The notes: generated by a model not told the origin, from the sequence alone. 64,000 nucleotides of DNA from Lachnoclostridium sp. An138 (GCF_002160765.1 NZ_NFLF01000006.1:124001-188000), one strand, 5' to 3'; counted from the stretch's first letter, positions 15,939 through 23,883 are shown. Translations and numbers: made by a program.

Positions 15939-16051
15939 GCCAAGCGGACGCGCTCGCGCGTCCATTTGGCGAACGCCGCGAGGGTCAAATACCCCGATGC
16001 TTGCATCGTTTCTAGTTTGATGCCCCGTATGCTTGCATCGGGGTATTTGAC
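15939..16051. repeat. Intergenic palindromic element
   Basis: Two adjacent hairpins: GCCAAGCGGACGCG...CGCGTCCATTTGGC (15939-15970) and a perfect 17-base arm GTCAAATACCCCGATGC (15984-16000) repeated in inverse at 16035-16051, with GATGCTTGCATC-type pieces inside. It has no coding frame. The architecture resembles a REP- or MITE-type element lying between mdh and its terminator. Confidence 0.65.
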
Positions 16052-16103
16052 TTGCCATCTGTCGTTTTATATTATGTTAAGAATACACAACAGCCGCTTC
16101 CGC

Positions 16104-17060
16104 TTAGTCGTTCGCAACCACGTCCGCGATAAAGTCTTTCAGGACCTTTGCAGAATGTCTCAGAGCCACCAGCTCCTCATCCGTCATGGAAATCTTCAGG
16201 GTTCTGGCAATACCCTCGCCATTGACTACGCAGGGAAGGCTGATCGTAGAGCCTGCCATGTCGCCGTAGCTCTCATCCAGCACATGAGCAACCGGAAGAA
16301 CGGTATTCTGATTCTTCAGAATAGACTCCACAATACGGAAAGCAGACATTGCGATTCCGTCAAAGGTAGCGCCCTTCAGAGAAATAACGTCTGCGCCTGC
16401 GGTACGCGCCTTTGTGGCAATCTCCGTCTTTACTTCCTCCTTCTCTTTCTCGTCTGTGGGAAGGAAGTGATCGATGGTCTCGCCTGCCACGTTTACGCTG
16501 CTCCAGATCGGAACCTGGGAATCGCCATGCTCACCGAGAATGTATCCCTGAATGTCACGGATATCCACCTTGCAGCGGCGGCTTAAGAGATAACGGAAAC
16601 GCGCCGTATCCAGAGAAGTACCTGTTCCGATGACGCGCTCTGCCGGAAGTCCTGTCTCCTTCTGAATCAGATAGGTATTGACATCTACCGGGTTGGATAC
16701 AACGATAATCAGAGGATTCTTTGCATATTTCATAATGTTCTGCGCAATGTCTCTGGCAATACCTGTGTTCACCTTTGCCAGATCCAGACGGGTCTGTCCT
16801 TCCTTACGCGCAACGCCTGCAGTCACGATGATGATCTTCGCGTCTGCACATTCCTCATATCCGCCCTGCTTGATACGTACCTGGCTGTAGAAAGCTGTAC
16901 CATGGGAAATATCGAGGGCCGCACCCTTTGCCTTCTTCTCATTTACATCGATCAGAACGATCTCTCCTACCTGCGCGCGCAGCATCAGAGTGTAGCAGAT
17001 GGTTTCTCCTACGTTTCCTGCTCCGATCACAACGATCTTGTTTGATGTCTCACTGTTCAT
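16104..17060 (-). CDS. mdh: Malate/lactate dehydrogenase family, Arg at the specificity site (malate type)
   Basis: A 318-residue NAD-dependent 2-hydroxyacid dehydrogenase of the LDH/MDH family. It has the N-terminal Rossmann motif VVIGAGNVGE, the NAD-acidic turn LIDVNEKKAKG, the mobile loop AGVARKEGQTRLDL and the catalytic GEHGDSQ histidine. At the residue that separates lactate (Gln102) from malate (Arg102) dehydrogenases, this protein has Arg (R85), and the substrate-binding Arg109 equivalent is R91. Overall sequence is LDH-like, so databases may call it lactate dehydrogenase; the residue argues for oxaloacetate/malate. It would feed malate to the nearby fumarase and fumarate reductase. 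It has its own promoter with a Rex-like site. Confidence 0.85.
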   Translation of the reverse strand: MNSETSNKIVVIGAGNVGETICYTLMLRAQVGEIVLIDVNEKKAKGAALDISHGTAFYSQVRIKQGGYEECADAKIIIVTAGVARKEGQTRLDLAKVNTGIARDIAQNIMKYAKNPLIIVVSNPVDVNTYLIQKETGLPAERVIGTGTSLDTARFRYLLSRRCKVDIRDIQGYILGEHGDSQVPIWSSVNVAGETIDHFLPTDEKEKEEVKTEIATKARTAGADVISLKGATFDGIAMSAFRIVESILKNQNTVLPVAHVLDESYGDMAGSTISLPCVVNGEGIARTLKISMTDEELVALRHSAKVLKDFIADVVAND

Positions 17061-17120
17061 ACTCTGTTACCTCTCTCTCGTTTACGTATTGTAATTGATA
17101 ATTTTTCAGCAATCCACTGT

Positions 17121-17149
17121 ATTATAGCACGTTGTTAAAGTAGTAACAA
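17121..17149 (-). promoter_or_regulatory. mdh promoter overlapped by a near-perfect Rex site
   Basis: On the minus strand: -35 TTGTTA (17149-17144), 17-base spacer, -10 TATAAT (17126-17121). The 18-base inverted repeat at 17132-17149 (TTGTTAC TACT TTAACAA) matches the Rex consensus at 13 of 14 half-site positions and covers the -35 and spacer, an ideal repressor position. Confidence 0.78.
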
Positions 17150-17175
17150 GCCCTAAAATAAAGTTTTGTATTTTT

Positions 17176-18099
17176 TCACGTACATTTTACATGGCTTCTG
17201 CCATTTTCTTTCTTCTCCTCAAATTCACTGCAGAGATAACGGAAAAATTTCTCCGCAGCCGGCGACAGGCGGTTCGCCCTATGCCGCACCAGCTGTACGG
17301 TCCAGAGAATCTCCGGCTCTTCCAGAGGCAGCGCCTTCACTCCGCCGGTTCTGATATACTCCGTCACAAAATCAATGGTGACGCTCAAGCCCTGCTTCAT
17401 TGCGCACAGCTCATGGCAGAAGCCAATGTCACCGGTCTCTGCCACAATCTCCGGATATACGCCGGCGTCCATACATTTTTTCCGGAACACCTCATAAATC
17501 CGGAAATCATTTCCCTCCATAATGAGAGGCTCGTCCTTCAGATCCTGATAGGTGAGACGCTCCCGTTCGTACAGCGGATGTCCCTCATACACCAGAATCC
17601 TGATACAGCGGGAAAACAGATCGATGCTCTCATATCTGTCTCCAAACGGCTCCTCCCCCTTTACCAGAAGCCCTATCTCGTAATCGCCTTCAACCAACTG
17701 CTGCTCCGCCTGGAGATCCGGGTATTCCCTCCACTGCAGATGGATCTCCGGGTACTTCCTTTTAAATTCCAGAATTCTGGAATAGGGCAGGGCCGACAGC
17801 GCCCCGTAGCTGCACACCAGGCGCAGGGCTTCCTCTTCCCCATAAAGGCTCCGCACCTGAAATGCCGTCTGATGCATGCTTTTCAGAAGCTTCTCCGCCT
17901 CCTGATAAAAATAGTCTCCGGCTCTGGTGGGCTCAAGCCCCTTCACAGAGCGTTCAAAGAGCCTGACCTGAAGCTCTTCCTCCAGCGCGTAAAGAGTGCG
18001 GCTTAAGCCCTGCGGCGAAATATACAGCTCCGCAGCCGCCTGCCGGATGCTCCGCTTCTCATAGATTTTTCGATAGTATTCCAGTGTTTTGAAATCCAA
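17176..18099 (-). CDS. LysR-family transcriptional regulator
   Basis: A 307-residue LysR-type regulator of normal length. The N-terminal winged helix (about 1-65) has the family pattern YRKIYEKRSIRQAAAELYISP then LSRTLYALEEELQVRLFER. The C-terminal effector domain (about 90-295) shows the usual LRLVCSYGALSALPYSRILEF start. Effector unknown. It lies just upstream of mdh on the same strand, 115 bases apart, and downstream of the alcohol dehydrogenase, separated from it by a terminator. Control of mdh or adh is possible, but neither promoter shows an obvious T-N11-A site that I could verify. Confidence 0.9.
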   Translation of the reverse strand: MDFKTLEYYRKIYEKRSIRQAAAELYISPQGLSRTLYALEEELQVRLFERSVKGLEPTRAGDYFYQEAEKLLKSMHQTAFQVRSLYGEEEALRLVCSYGALSALPYSRILEFKRKYPEIHLQWREYPDLQAEQQLVEGDYEIGLLVKGEEPFGDRYESIDLFSRCIRILVYEGHPLYERERLTYQDLKDEPLIMEGNDFRIYEVFRKKCMDAGVYPEIVAETGDIGFCHELCAMKQGLSVTIDFVTEYIRTGGVKALPLEEPEILWTVQLVRHRANRLSPAAEKFFRYLCSEFEEKKENGRSHVKCT

Positions 18100-18131
18100 G
18101 GCTTCTGTTCTCCTGCTCCGTTTTTTCGCGC

Positions 18132-18165
18132 AAAAAAGCTATACCGTTTCCAGTATAGCCTTTTT
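18132..18165 (-). terminator. Bidirectional terminator downstream of the alcohol dehydrogenase
   Basis: The stem GCTATAC/GTATAGC is flanked by AAAAAA and CTTTTT. It ends the adh transcript on the minus strand before the LysR gene. Confidence 0.85.
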
Positions 18166-18236
18166 GAAAAGAGCTGTAAAGCTCCGCTTATTTTCCTCGG
18201 TTTTCGCTTCTTTTCCCCGGTTTTCGCCTATTTCGT

Positions 18237-19349
18237 TTATTTCTCCCAGCCTTCGTCCATGCGGACCACAGCTTTCAGCGCCGTTCCGTTATGGGAATCC
18301 GCAAAGGCCTGGTTGATGTCCGCAAAGGAATAATATTTGACGAGCTTATCTACCGGGAATCTGCCCTGCCGGTAATACTCCAGCATTTTCGGAATAAAGA
18401 CCTTCGGCACAGCCGCTCCTTCTATCACGCCGGAAATAGTCTTTCCCTCTGCCATCAGCTCTCCGAACATATCGATTTCCATGGGCGGCGTGATTCCCAC
18501 AACCACTTCTACCCCCATAGGCGCCAGGCAGTGCAGTCCCTTTCTGACAAAATCCGGCACTCCGCTGGTGTCAATGGAATAATTGGCACCGCCGCCCGTA
18601 ATCCTCTTGATCTCTCCCACGATATCATCGCACTGCTTCCGGTTGATGACATGGGTCGCTCCGATCTCAAGGGCCAGCTTCAGGCTCTTCTCGTTGCCGC
18701 CCACGCCGATGATCTTCGAGCAGCCGGCGATGCGCGCGGCCATAATCGCGCTCATGCCCACCGTGCCGCAGCCAAACACCACGATAGATGTTCCAAACTC
18801 CGGCTTCAGGAAATTCAGCACCGTTCCCGCTCCTGTCTGAATGCCGCAGCCCAGCGGCGCCACAATCCCCAGATCGATGCTGTCATCCTCCACCTTGATC
18901 GCGCAGTCCGCGTCCACCACCGCATACTCCGCAAAGGCCGACTGGCCGAAAAACATGGAAAGTGTTTCGCCGTTCTGGGACAATCTCGAGGTTCCGTCCC
19001 GCAGAACGCCGCCGAAATTGATGTCGTTGAAATGCTCGCAGCTTGCCACATGAGCTGTATGGCAGTTATCACAGTGACCACAGAAAGCAAAGGAAAAGCC
19101 AACCCGGTCCCCCTTTTTAAACTCGGTCACGCCTTCTCCGACCTTTTCCACAATGCCTGCTCCCTCATGTCCCAGCACGGCCGGAAGCGGCGTCGGCACC
19201 TGCTCGTGCTGCGCTGCCTCATCCGTATGGCAGATTCCGCAGGCTGCGATTTTCACCAGAATTTCCCCCGCCTTCGGCTCCTCCAGATCCACCGTCTCAA
19301 TCTGAAACGGCTCTGCGTTTGCGTGTGTCACTGCTGCTTTGATTTTCAT
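18237..19349 (-). CDS. Zinc-dependent alcohol dehydrogenase (MDR superfamily)
   Basis: A 370-residue medium-chain dehydrogenase. Catalytic zinc ligands are visible in ACGICHTDE (Cys), GHEGAG (His-Glu) and PLGCGIQTG (Cys). The structural zinc lobe is CGHCDNCHTAHVASC, which keeps four cysteines. The coenzyme fold is VVFGCGTVGMSAIM. The layout is that of aryl/benzyl alcohol or class III-type dehydrogenases. I chose the ATG at 19349 (AAAGGGG six bases upstream) over the frame opening at 19373. It should oxidise NADH while reducing an aldehyde, or the reverse. A Rex-like site lies 31 bases upstream, as is common for fermentative alcohol dehydrogenases. Confidence 0.9.
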   Translation of the reverse strand: MKIKAAVTHANAEPFQIETVDLEEPKAGEILVKIAACGICHTDEAAQHEQVPTPLPAVLGHEGAGIVEKVGEGVTEFKKGDRVGFSFAFCGHCDNCHTAHVASCEHFNDINFGGVLRDGTSRLSQNGETLSMFFGQSAFAEYAVVDADCAIKVEDDSIDLGIVAPLGCGIQTGAGTVLNFLKPEFGTSIVVFGCGTVGMSAIMAARIAGCSKIIGVGGNEKSLKLALEIGATHVINRKQCDDIVGEIKRITGGGANYSIDTSGVPDFVRKGLHCLAPMGVEVVVGITPPMEIDMFGELMAEGKTISGVIEGAAVPKVFIPKMLEYYRQGRFPVDKLVKYYSFADINQAFADSHNGTALKAVVRMDEGWEK

Positions 19350-19379
19350 ATGAATCCCCTTTCCGGCTATCAAGCCCTT

Positions 19380-19397
19380 TTGTTAAAATAATAACAT
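19380..19397. promoter_or_regulatory. Rex-like operator upstream of the alcohol dehydrogenase
   Basis: TTGTTAA-AATA-ATAACAT, 12 of 14 half-site bases matching the Rex consensus, centred about 40 bases before the adh start codon. No clear -35/-10 pair could be assigned around it. Confidence 0.6.
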
Positions 19398-19515
19398 TTA
19401 AAAGGCAGCCTGCATAGCAACGGAAAAGGGACGGGTGTTCCATATTTCTGCACGCACTATTTTTCAGCTGTACAAGAAAATTTAAAAAGAACAACTCATT
19501 ATAATCATCGAAACA

Positions 19516-20454
19516 TTAATAAACCGCATTCTCCATAAGGCACAGCGTCTCTGAAACCGCCAGAAACTCTTCTTCCGTATATTCTTCTTCACTTAGATAC
19601 AGGCAATAGGAAATACGGCTTCCTTCCCTCTCCGTGCGGGCTATATACCAGACGGTCCCGGAATCGGTCTGCCGTATCCCCCGGCGGAGAATCAGAGCGT
19701 CTTTTCCCCATCCTCCCGTCTCAAGAGGAGTCAGTTCCTTTACAACTGACGTCCCCTGCTCTATCTCTCCATTCCCCCAAATCTCAATGCCGCCCGCCAG
19801 CGGTTTTTCGGCATAGAAGCCTGCATTTTCCAATGTCAGTTCTTCTTCTGCCTCCCCTTCTCTCAAAAATGCAGCGCCGCCGTGGCTGCCCATCCAGTAT
19901 TTGAAACCGCTCAACCTCAATCCTTCCGGGAGCGTCACTGTCAGATAATCTGACATCTCCACGTTTCCATCCAGAATATGTTCCAGATTCCCGGAACGGA
20001 TATCCGCGCAGCTTCCATCGTAAGCATATTCCTCTTCTGCGGAATCAAGCTCCAGAAAATCCTCTCGAAAAACCACTGCTCCATCCAGAGCGCCTTCATA
20101 AGGAGCGGCAGCCAGTTCTTTATCGCTTGCGCTTACACGCAGGCACAACGTCTCCCCCTCATAATCAAATTCCAGCGTTTCCCACAGACTGCCTTCTTCC
20201 TGAAGCGGAGACAAGTCCAGATATGGCCCAAAGTCTTCGATTGCCAGCTCCGCGTGCTTTGCCGCAAGCTGCTCCACAGCTTCGGCAGTAAGGATCTCTT
20301 TTTCTTCTTCCGAAAAGTCCTCTATCATTTTCGGATTCTGCTCTGGTTCTTTCTGGATGTTTCCTATAGATTCAATTGATGGATGCTTTTCTGATGAACA
20401 GCCTGATAAAACGAAACCGAAGCAAAAGGCAAATACTAAATGTTTTAAAGTCAT
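19516..20454 (-). CDS. Predicted lipoprotein of unknown function
   Basis: A 312-residue protein starting with a lipoprotein signal peptide (LVFAFCFGFVLSGC, lipobox LSGC, modified cysteine at about 19). The mature part is rich in Glu (QKEPEQNPKMIEDFSEEEKE) and continues as a single extracytoplasmic domain with no family I recognise. It ends in a cluster of aromatic strands (VWYIARTEREGSRISYCLYL). It stands alone: a hairpin precedes it at 20476-20501 and decayed genes lie upstream. Confidence 0.72.
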   Translation of the reverse strand: MTLKHLVFAFCFGFVLSGCSSEKHPSIESIGNIQKEPEQNPKMIEDFSEEEKEILTAEAVEQLAAKHAELAIEDFGPYLDLSPLQEEGSLWETLEFDYEGETLCLRVSASDKELAAAPYEGALDGAVVFREDFLELDSAEEEYAYDGSCADIRSGNLEHILDGNVEMSDYLTVTLPEGLRLSGFKYWMGSHGGAAFLREGEAEEELTLENAGFYAEKPLAGGIEIWGNGEIEQGTSVVKELTPLETGGWGKDALILRRGIRQTDSGTVWYIARTEREGSRISYCLYLSEEEYTEEEFLAVSETLCLMENAVY

Positions 20455-20475
20455 ATATTAGCTCCCTTTAAAAAT

Positions 20476-20501
20476 ATGGAACAGGCCAAAACCTGTTCCA
20501 T
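20476..20501 (-). terminator. Hairpin, probable minus-strand terminator
   Basis: A perfect 10-base stem ATGGAACAGG/CCTGTTCCAT with a CCAAAA loop is followed on the minus strand by ATTTTT. It lies between the VanZ-like remnant and the lipoprotein gene, just upstream of the latter's ribosome site. Confidence 0.65.
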
Positions 20502-20642
20502 AAGCGTTCAATAAAATAATGCTATCTTTTTCCTAAAACCATTTAGCTATAGTTGAAGCAGCACATTTAACTGAAGCGCATCTCTGATAAATGTAAGAAA
20601 ACATTTGACTATTTTTTTGCAGGTATGAAAATTTCCGGACTA

Positions 20643-20940
20643 TCATCGCCAAGCAGCAAATAACCCATATCCTGCCAAGCCTCCAATAAGATTTAAAAGG
20701 AGATCCTTTATATCAAAGTACAGCGTGATCGAATGAAAAACTGCTATGATAACTATCTGAAACAATTCCAGGCCGAAAGAAAATATCACTATTAAAAACA
20801 ATACGATGTGATATTGCTATTGCAAAAGGGATTAATCCCATCCGGAGTTGCCACCAATATCCAAGGCTTCAACTTCAATCAGCTTATTTCCAGAGACCTC
20901 GATATTTCATATATCGAGCTGCATAAAGCATAAGCATTAT
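20643..20940 (-). pseudogene. VanZ-like gene remnant with frameshifts
   Basis: On the minus strand the last about 55 codons before a TGA at 20645-20643 read IVIFSFGLELFQ then ITLYFDIKDLLLNLIGG and LAGYGLF, the C-terminal pattern of VanZ-family membrane proteins. Upstream this frame is closed by a stop, and similarity (NPF followed by hydrophobic residues) continues in another frame around 20815-20850. An ATG near 20940 opens only a short frame. I read this as a decayed VanZ-like gene. The 640-base stretch 20455-21094 otherwise has no intact gene. Confidence 0.5.
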
Positions 20941-20957
20941 CATTATAGCTCTTGAGA

Positions 20958-20985
20958 AGACAGACATGCAATCTGTCTTTTTGTC
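20958..20985 (+). terminator. Rho-independent terminator-like hairpin
   Basis: AGACAGA-CATGCAA-TCTGTCT followed by TTTTTG on the plus strand. No intact plus-strand gene precedes it, so it is probably a leftover from the decayed region. Confidence 0.6.
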
Positions 20986-21204
20986 GTGTCTAAAATATGT
21001 TCCATATCTAGTAAAAGGCTGCCAGTTTCCATAAAATGCGGTTGTGAGGATGGATTCAATGTTTTTTTATAAAAGCATCAGGCATCTTTATCGTTAACTA
21101 AATGGCATTGATTCAGATAGATGCCCATAACTATACTCTCCTTCCATGAAAGTATGATTCCATTTTAACATGAAGAATATCGTGTGGAAAGACACATTGG
21201 AATC

Positions 21205-21366
21205 AATTCTGCCAAGAATGAGCGATACTTTCAGCAGTCGGGACGGCAGTACAAGAGCAGAGCATAGTCTAGGGCTGAGGCTGGTGAAGCAGATTGCCAG
21301 CTCCCATAAGGAAGCTATACGGTTTCGATTCCGTGCCCCATGGACTGACCATTCAGATTTCCCTGC
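21205..21366 (+). pseudogene. Remnant of a sensor histidine kinase C-terminus
   Basis: The plus strand codes for SSRDGSTRAEHSLGLRLVKQ, nearly the same as SSRDGSTKAEHGLGLKLVKQ of the intact kinase at 30126-31499. Nucleotide identity is obvious over about 140 bases (compare 31337-31480), including the CCATGGACTGACC stretch, but the frame shifts before the end and everything upstream of the ATP-binding G2 box is missing. It overlaps the 3' end of the adjacent minus-strand membrane gene. Confidence 0.75.
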
Positions 21367-22453
21367 CAGTCGGCAAATAAACATATTTTGTAACAATAAC
21401 GAAAATCCCGAAAATACCCAAAATTCCCATATCCATTTTCATACTTATCAAAAATGAAAAAGCATAGTACATCGTCAGGAAAAGCAGTCCTGTTCCTGCT
21501 AATTCTGCACATACGAAGAGGATTCTGTTTTTTATAATATATTTCTTTGTTTTTTTGATATGCCGGTAATAAAGTATGTGAAAAACCAGAAATATTATTA
21601 ATAAACCGATGATAAAGCTTACAATATCAAAACCTGTTTTCTCTATAACATTATATTTTACAGGGAAAACATCTATCGTATAATATCCGCATTTCTGATC
21701 CAGTAATAATTGCTTTATGTAGTTTGATGTTTCAGTAAATTTCTCTATTGGAGCCACCAGGCAACCACTTGTTTTATTTGCATAATGAATGGTTATTCCT
21801 GCATTTTCCTGCGGCATACTACAAACATTAAAGCCAGGCATGATAACATATTTATCCAGCAATATTGTGGCGCCCGGATTCTGGATCATTGAATCTTTAT
21901 CCAAAATTCCCACAACCTCAAAGTTATATGTCTGATACAGATATATTGCGGTAAATTGAAAACCTATTTGATATACATCCCGGTACTCATATCCCAAAAT
22001 AACAGGGATCGTTCCTCCATAATACTGAAAATCTTTTGTATCAAAAAGTCTTCCCCTATAGCATTCAAAATGATTCCTATTTTGCAGATTTTCACTTATC
22101 TGGACGCATAAAACCGCGTCACACCCTTTTTGTAATGTTTCCGTTTCATAATCAAAGAAGTTCTCAGATTCCGAACTTGTTTCTAAATATTGTAAATAAC
22201 ATTCATAATATTCAAATCCCAAATTATTGCATAGCTGCGAATAAAAATGAACATAATTTTCTAATGGAACATCAAAAGGGCTGCTTTCCTGCTGCAGTTC
22301 AAAATATACATGCTTTTTATCTACGCTTTCCTGAGCAGAATTCGTTTTGTATAGCCCCACAAATGCAATTAAAAGGTGTATGCTTATTAAAATAATGGTC
22401 AACAGAAAAGATGATCTTATTACTGCAAAGATTCTCTTAAAATAAACTCCCAT
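21353..22453 (-). CDS. MacB/FtsX-like membrane protein, agr-associated
   Basis: A 366-residue protein with one N-terminal transmembrane helix (about 15-36), a roughly 230-residue extracytoplasmic domain, then three hydrophobic helices near the C-terminus (about 275-355). This matches half of an ABC-type FtsX/MacB permease; the outer-domain VVGILD..SMIQNPGATILLD resembles the MacB periplasmic core. No ATPase gene is adjacent. The start is the ATG at 22453 (AAAGGA nine bases upstream), with a GTG one codon earlier also possible. It follows the secreted-protein gene of the agr locus and may serve in export or self-protection; that is inference. Confidence 0.62.
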   Translation of the reverse strand: MGVYFKRIFAVIRSSFLLTIILISIHLLIAFVGLYKTNSAQESVDKKHVYFELQQESSPFDVPLENYVHFYSQLCNNLGFEYYECYLQYLETSSESENFFDYETETLQKGCDAVLCVQISENLQNRNHFECYRGRLFDTKDFQYYGGTIPVILGYEYRDVYQIGFQFTAIYLYQTYNFEVVGILDKDSMIQNPGATILLDKYVIMPGFNVCSMPQENAGITIHYANKTSGCLVAPIEKFTETSNYIKQLLLDQKCGYYTIDVFPVKYNVIEKTGFDIVSFIIGLLIIFLVFHILYYRHIKKTKKYIIKNRILFVCAELAGTGLLFLTMYYAFSFLISMKMDMGILGIFGIFVIVTKYVYLPTGREI

Positions 22454-22487
22454 CACATTTTATCCTTTTGCAGATTTATAACGATTA

Positions 22488-22519
22488 TTTGCTGAGAAGG
22501 CACAGCCCCTCTCAGCAAA
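22488..22519 (-). other. Intergenic stem-loop in the agr-linked operon
   Basis: A 10-base stem TTTGCTGAGA/TCTCAGCAAA with a 12-base loop lies between the secreted-protein gene and the MacB-like gene. No T run follows, so it more likely sets mRNA stability or partial read-through than full termination. Confidence 0.45.
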
Positions 22520-22586
22520 TAAGTAAAGCAGATACTGTTATATTGAAGTTTTCAATATTATTCTGTGTCAGAACTCTAAGATTTAT

Positions 22587-23066
22587 TTAGTCTTCTGTCC
22601 CATATTTTACCTTATGAATACAGGTATCCCATACATCCATCATACAATAGGTACCAGTAGCTTGTACCGTTTTATACCCCCATTGGCGGTCAGAATCACC
22701 TTTTTTGCCTCCTAAAATACCTCCATCAAGATAGGTTCTTGTATAGTGGAACGTATTTAAAACTGTTCCATTCGAAACATGCTCTGAATAACCGATAGGA
22801 CGCGCAGTATTATCGCTTTTCCTATATTCACGTTCCCCCCAAACATTCCAATATGTTGACCTAGGCATAATACTTTCATTAGTGTCCACATGATTAATAT
22901 CAAATGTAGGATCTTGTAACGCCTCTTCTAAAGAAACATCCTCTCGTTCTGCCTGAATAACAGATGGACTGATATTGCTAATACCTTCTGCGAAAACAGG
23001 CCCCGATACCAGTATGGTACACAATGTAGCTCCTAATAAAATTGTGGTCAGCGTTTTCTTCATCAT
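22587..23066 (-). CDS. Small secreted protein of unknown family in the agr locus
   Basis: A 159-residue protein with a clear Sec signal peptide (MKKTLTTILLGATLCTILVS, likely cut after VFA near residue 26). A 40-residue acidic segment follows, then a Tyr/Trp-rich domain (YWNVWGEREYRKSDNTARP; FHYTRTYL; ATGTYCMMDVW; HKVKYGTED) with two cysteines that could form a disulfide. I recognise no family. The gene starts 12 bases after the agrB stop with AGGAGG in the gap, so it should be co-expressed with agrBD, upstream of a MacB-like membrane protein. A quorum-controlled exported effector or bacteriocin-like protein is a plausible inference. Confidence 0.75.
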   Translation of the reverse strand: MMKKTLTTILLGATLCTILVSGPVFAEGISNISPSVIQAEREDVSLEEALQDPTFDINHVDTNESIMPRSTYWNVWGEREYRKSDNTARPIGYSEHVSNGTVLNTFHYTRTYLDGGILGGKKGDSDRQWGYKTVQATGTYCMMDVWDTCIHKVKYGTED

Positions 23067-23078
23067 AACTCATTCCTC

Positions 23079-23651
23079 CTACTCCTTAAATTTTCTCATT
23101 TTCAGCTGCCCCACAATCAGAGAAGTTCCAACGATTGCAAACCCTGCTGCGATAACCGCAGTTAGTTTTTCCCACTTCCACAGTAATGCCAGCAAAAACA
23201 ACACGCTTTCTGATGTCAGAATTATCCTAGTTCTTCTACCATACACCTTCCGTTCTGCATTATCCAAACGCTTATTTGGATTCTCCACAGGCGCAAGGAA
23301 CAGGATAACCAAAAAAGATACCGCTGTAATAAATATGTAGACTGTCCTCGGCCAGTTATATCTTATCAGACAGGCAAAGGTTACTATCAACATTCCTACG
23401 GATAAAAGCATACATCTCATTCTGGTGCTGGCATGAAAGCCTCCCGCGTTTTTCCGAAGAGGATACATAAGCCCCCATAAGAGTATACCCTCCAGCAACC
23501 GGCCAAAGCATACTCCAATCAGAATCGACATCGCAATTCCTGTCAGGTCGCTTTTAATGCTCTCAAGCCCATAACACACCAACTCTGCTTCTTTCTGGGA
23601 AATGATTTCATCCGACAGCAGTTTCTCTGTCATGCGCTCTGCGATGCTCAA
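23079..23651 (-). CDS. agrB: AgrB-type peptide-processing membrane protease
   Basis: A 190-residue accessory gene regulator B protein with about five or six hydrophobic segments. The catalytic pair is in place: H73 and C80 in NAGGFHASTRMRC, the AgrB hallmark. AgrB cuts the AgrD precursor at the membrane and forms the cyclic thiolactone. The open frame begins with a TTG that overlaps the agrD stop by four bases; an ATG six codons later (23633) is an alternative start. The partner AgrD is directly upstream and a secreted-protein gene directly downstream. Confidence 0.93.
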   Translation of the reverse strand: MSIAERMTEKLLSDEIISQKEAELVCYGLESIKSDLTGIAMSILIGVCFGRLLEGILLWGLMYPLRKNAGGFHASTRMRCMLLSVGMLIVTFACLIRYNWPRTVYIFITAVSFLVILFLAPVENPNKRLDNAERKVYGRRTRIILTSESVLFLLALLWKWEKLTAVIAAGFAIVGTSLIVGQLKMRKFKE

Positions 23652-23800
23652 AATTCCCGCAGCTTTTTCAGGCTTTCAGGTTCTTTGGGCTGATACCCCC
23701 AGTACATACAGCACATATTTGCTTCACGCTCTGCCGAACCTTTTGCCACTTTTACAATGAGTTTCTCCACTTTGTTTCCAATCAAGCCCTTTCTCTGCAT
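23648..23800 (-). CDS. agrD: AgrD-type cyclic lactone autoinducer precursor
   Basis: A 50-residue peptide with the three-part AgrD layout: an amphipathic Lys-rich N-terminus (RKGLIGNKVEKLIVKVAKG), a core region NMCCMYWGYQP with two adjacent cysteines, and the acidic/charged tail KEPESLKKLREF that begins with the conserved P-x-x-P-like turn. The likely ring cysteine is one of the CC pair, four or five residues before the cleavage region. The ATG at 23800 has a strong GGAGGGGAGG ribosome site. It overlaps the agrB TTG start by four bases. Confidence 0.92.
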   Translation of the reverse strand: MQRKGLIGNKVEKLIVKVAKGSAEREANMCCMYWGYQPKEPESLKKLREF

Positions 23801-23854
23801 TGGCCTCCCCTCCTTTCTGCCCGTATCTTATCACAAAAAGAAAGTCTGTGCCGT

Positions 23855-23883
23855 TTCCTGTAAAAAACAGTCTATGTTCCTGT
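23855..23883 (-). promoter_or_regulatory. Direct repeat fitting a LytTR regulator binding site
   Basis: Two copies of ACAGGAA on the minus strand (23883-23877 and 23861-23855) are exactly 22 bases apart, about two helical turns, the spacing used by AgrA-type LytTR proteins. They lie about 55-80 bases upstream of the agrD start, with a weak -10 (TAAGAT, near 23826) downstream. Binding by the LytTR regulator at 25213-25932 is inferred. Confidence 0.55.

Noticed and set aside
20713-20940. Plus-strand short frames ending near 20790 and 20932 before a terminator-like hairpin
   Set aside because: They are broken by stops and lack ribosome sites; the minus strand of the same stretch reads as a VanZ-like remnant, which explains the residual openness better.
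22587-23066. Lactococcin 972-family bacteriocin
   Set aside because: Size class, secretion and a neighbouring membrane protein are suggestive, but I could not line up the conserved residues of that family, and the usual 7-TM partner plus ATPase are missing.
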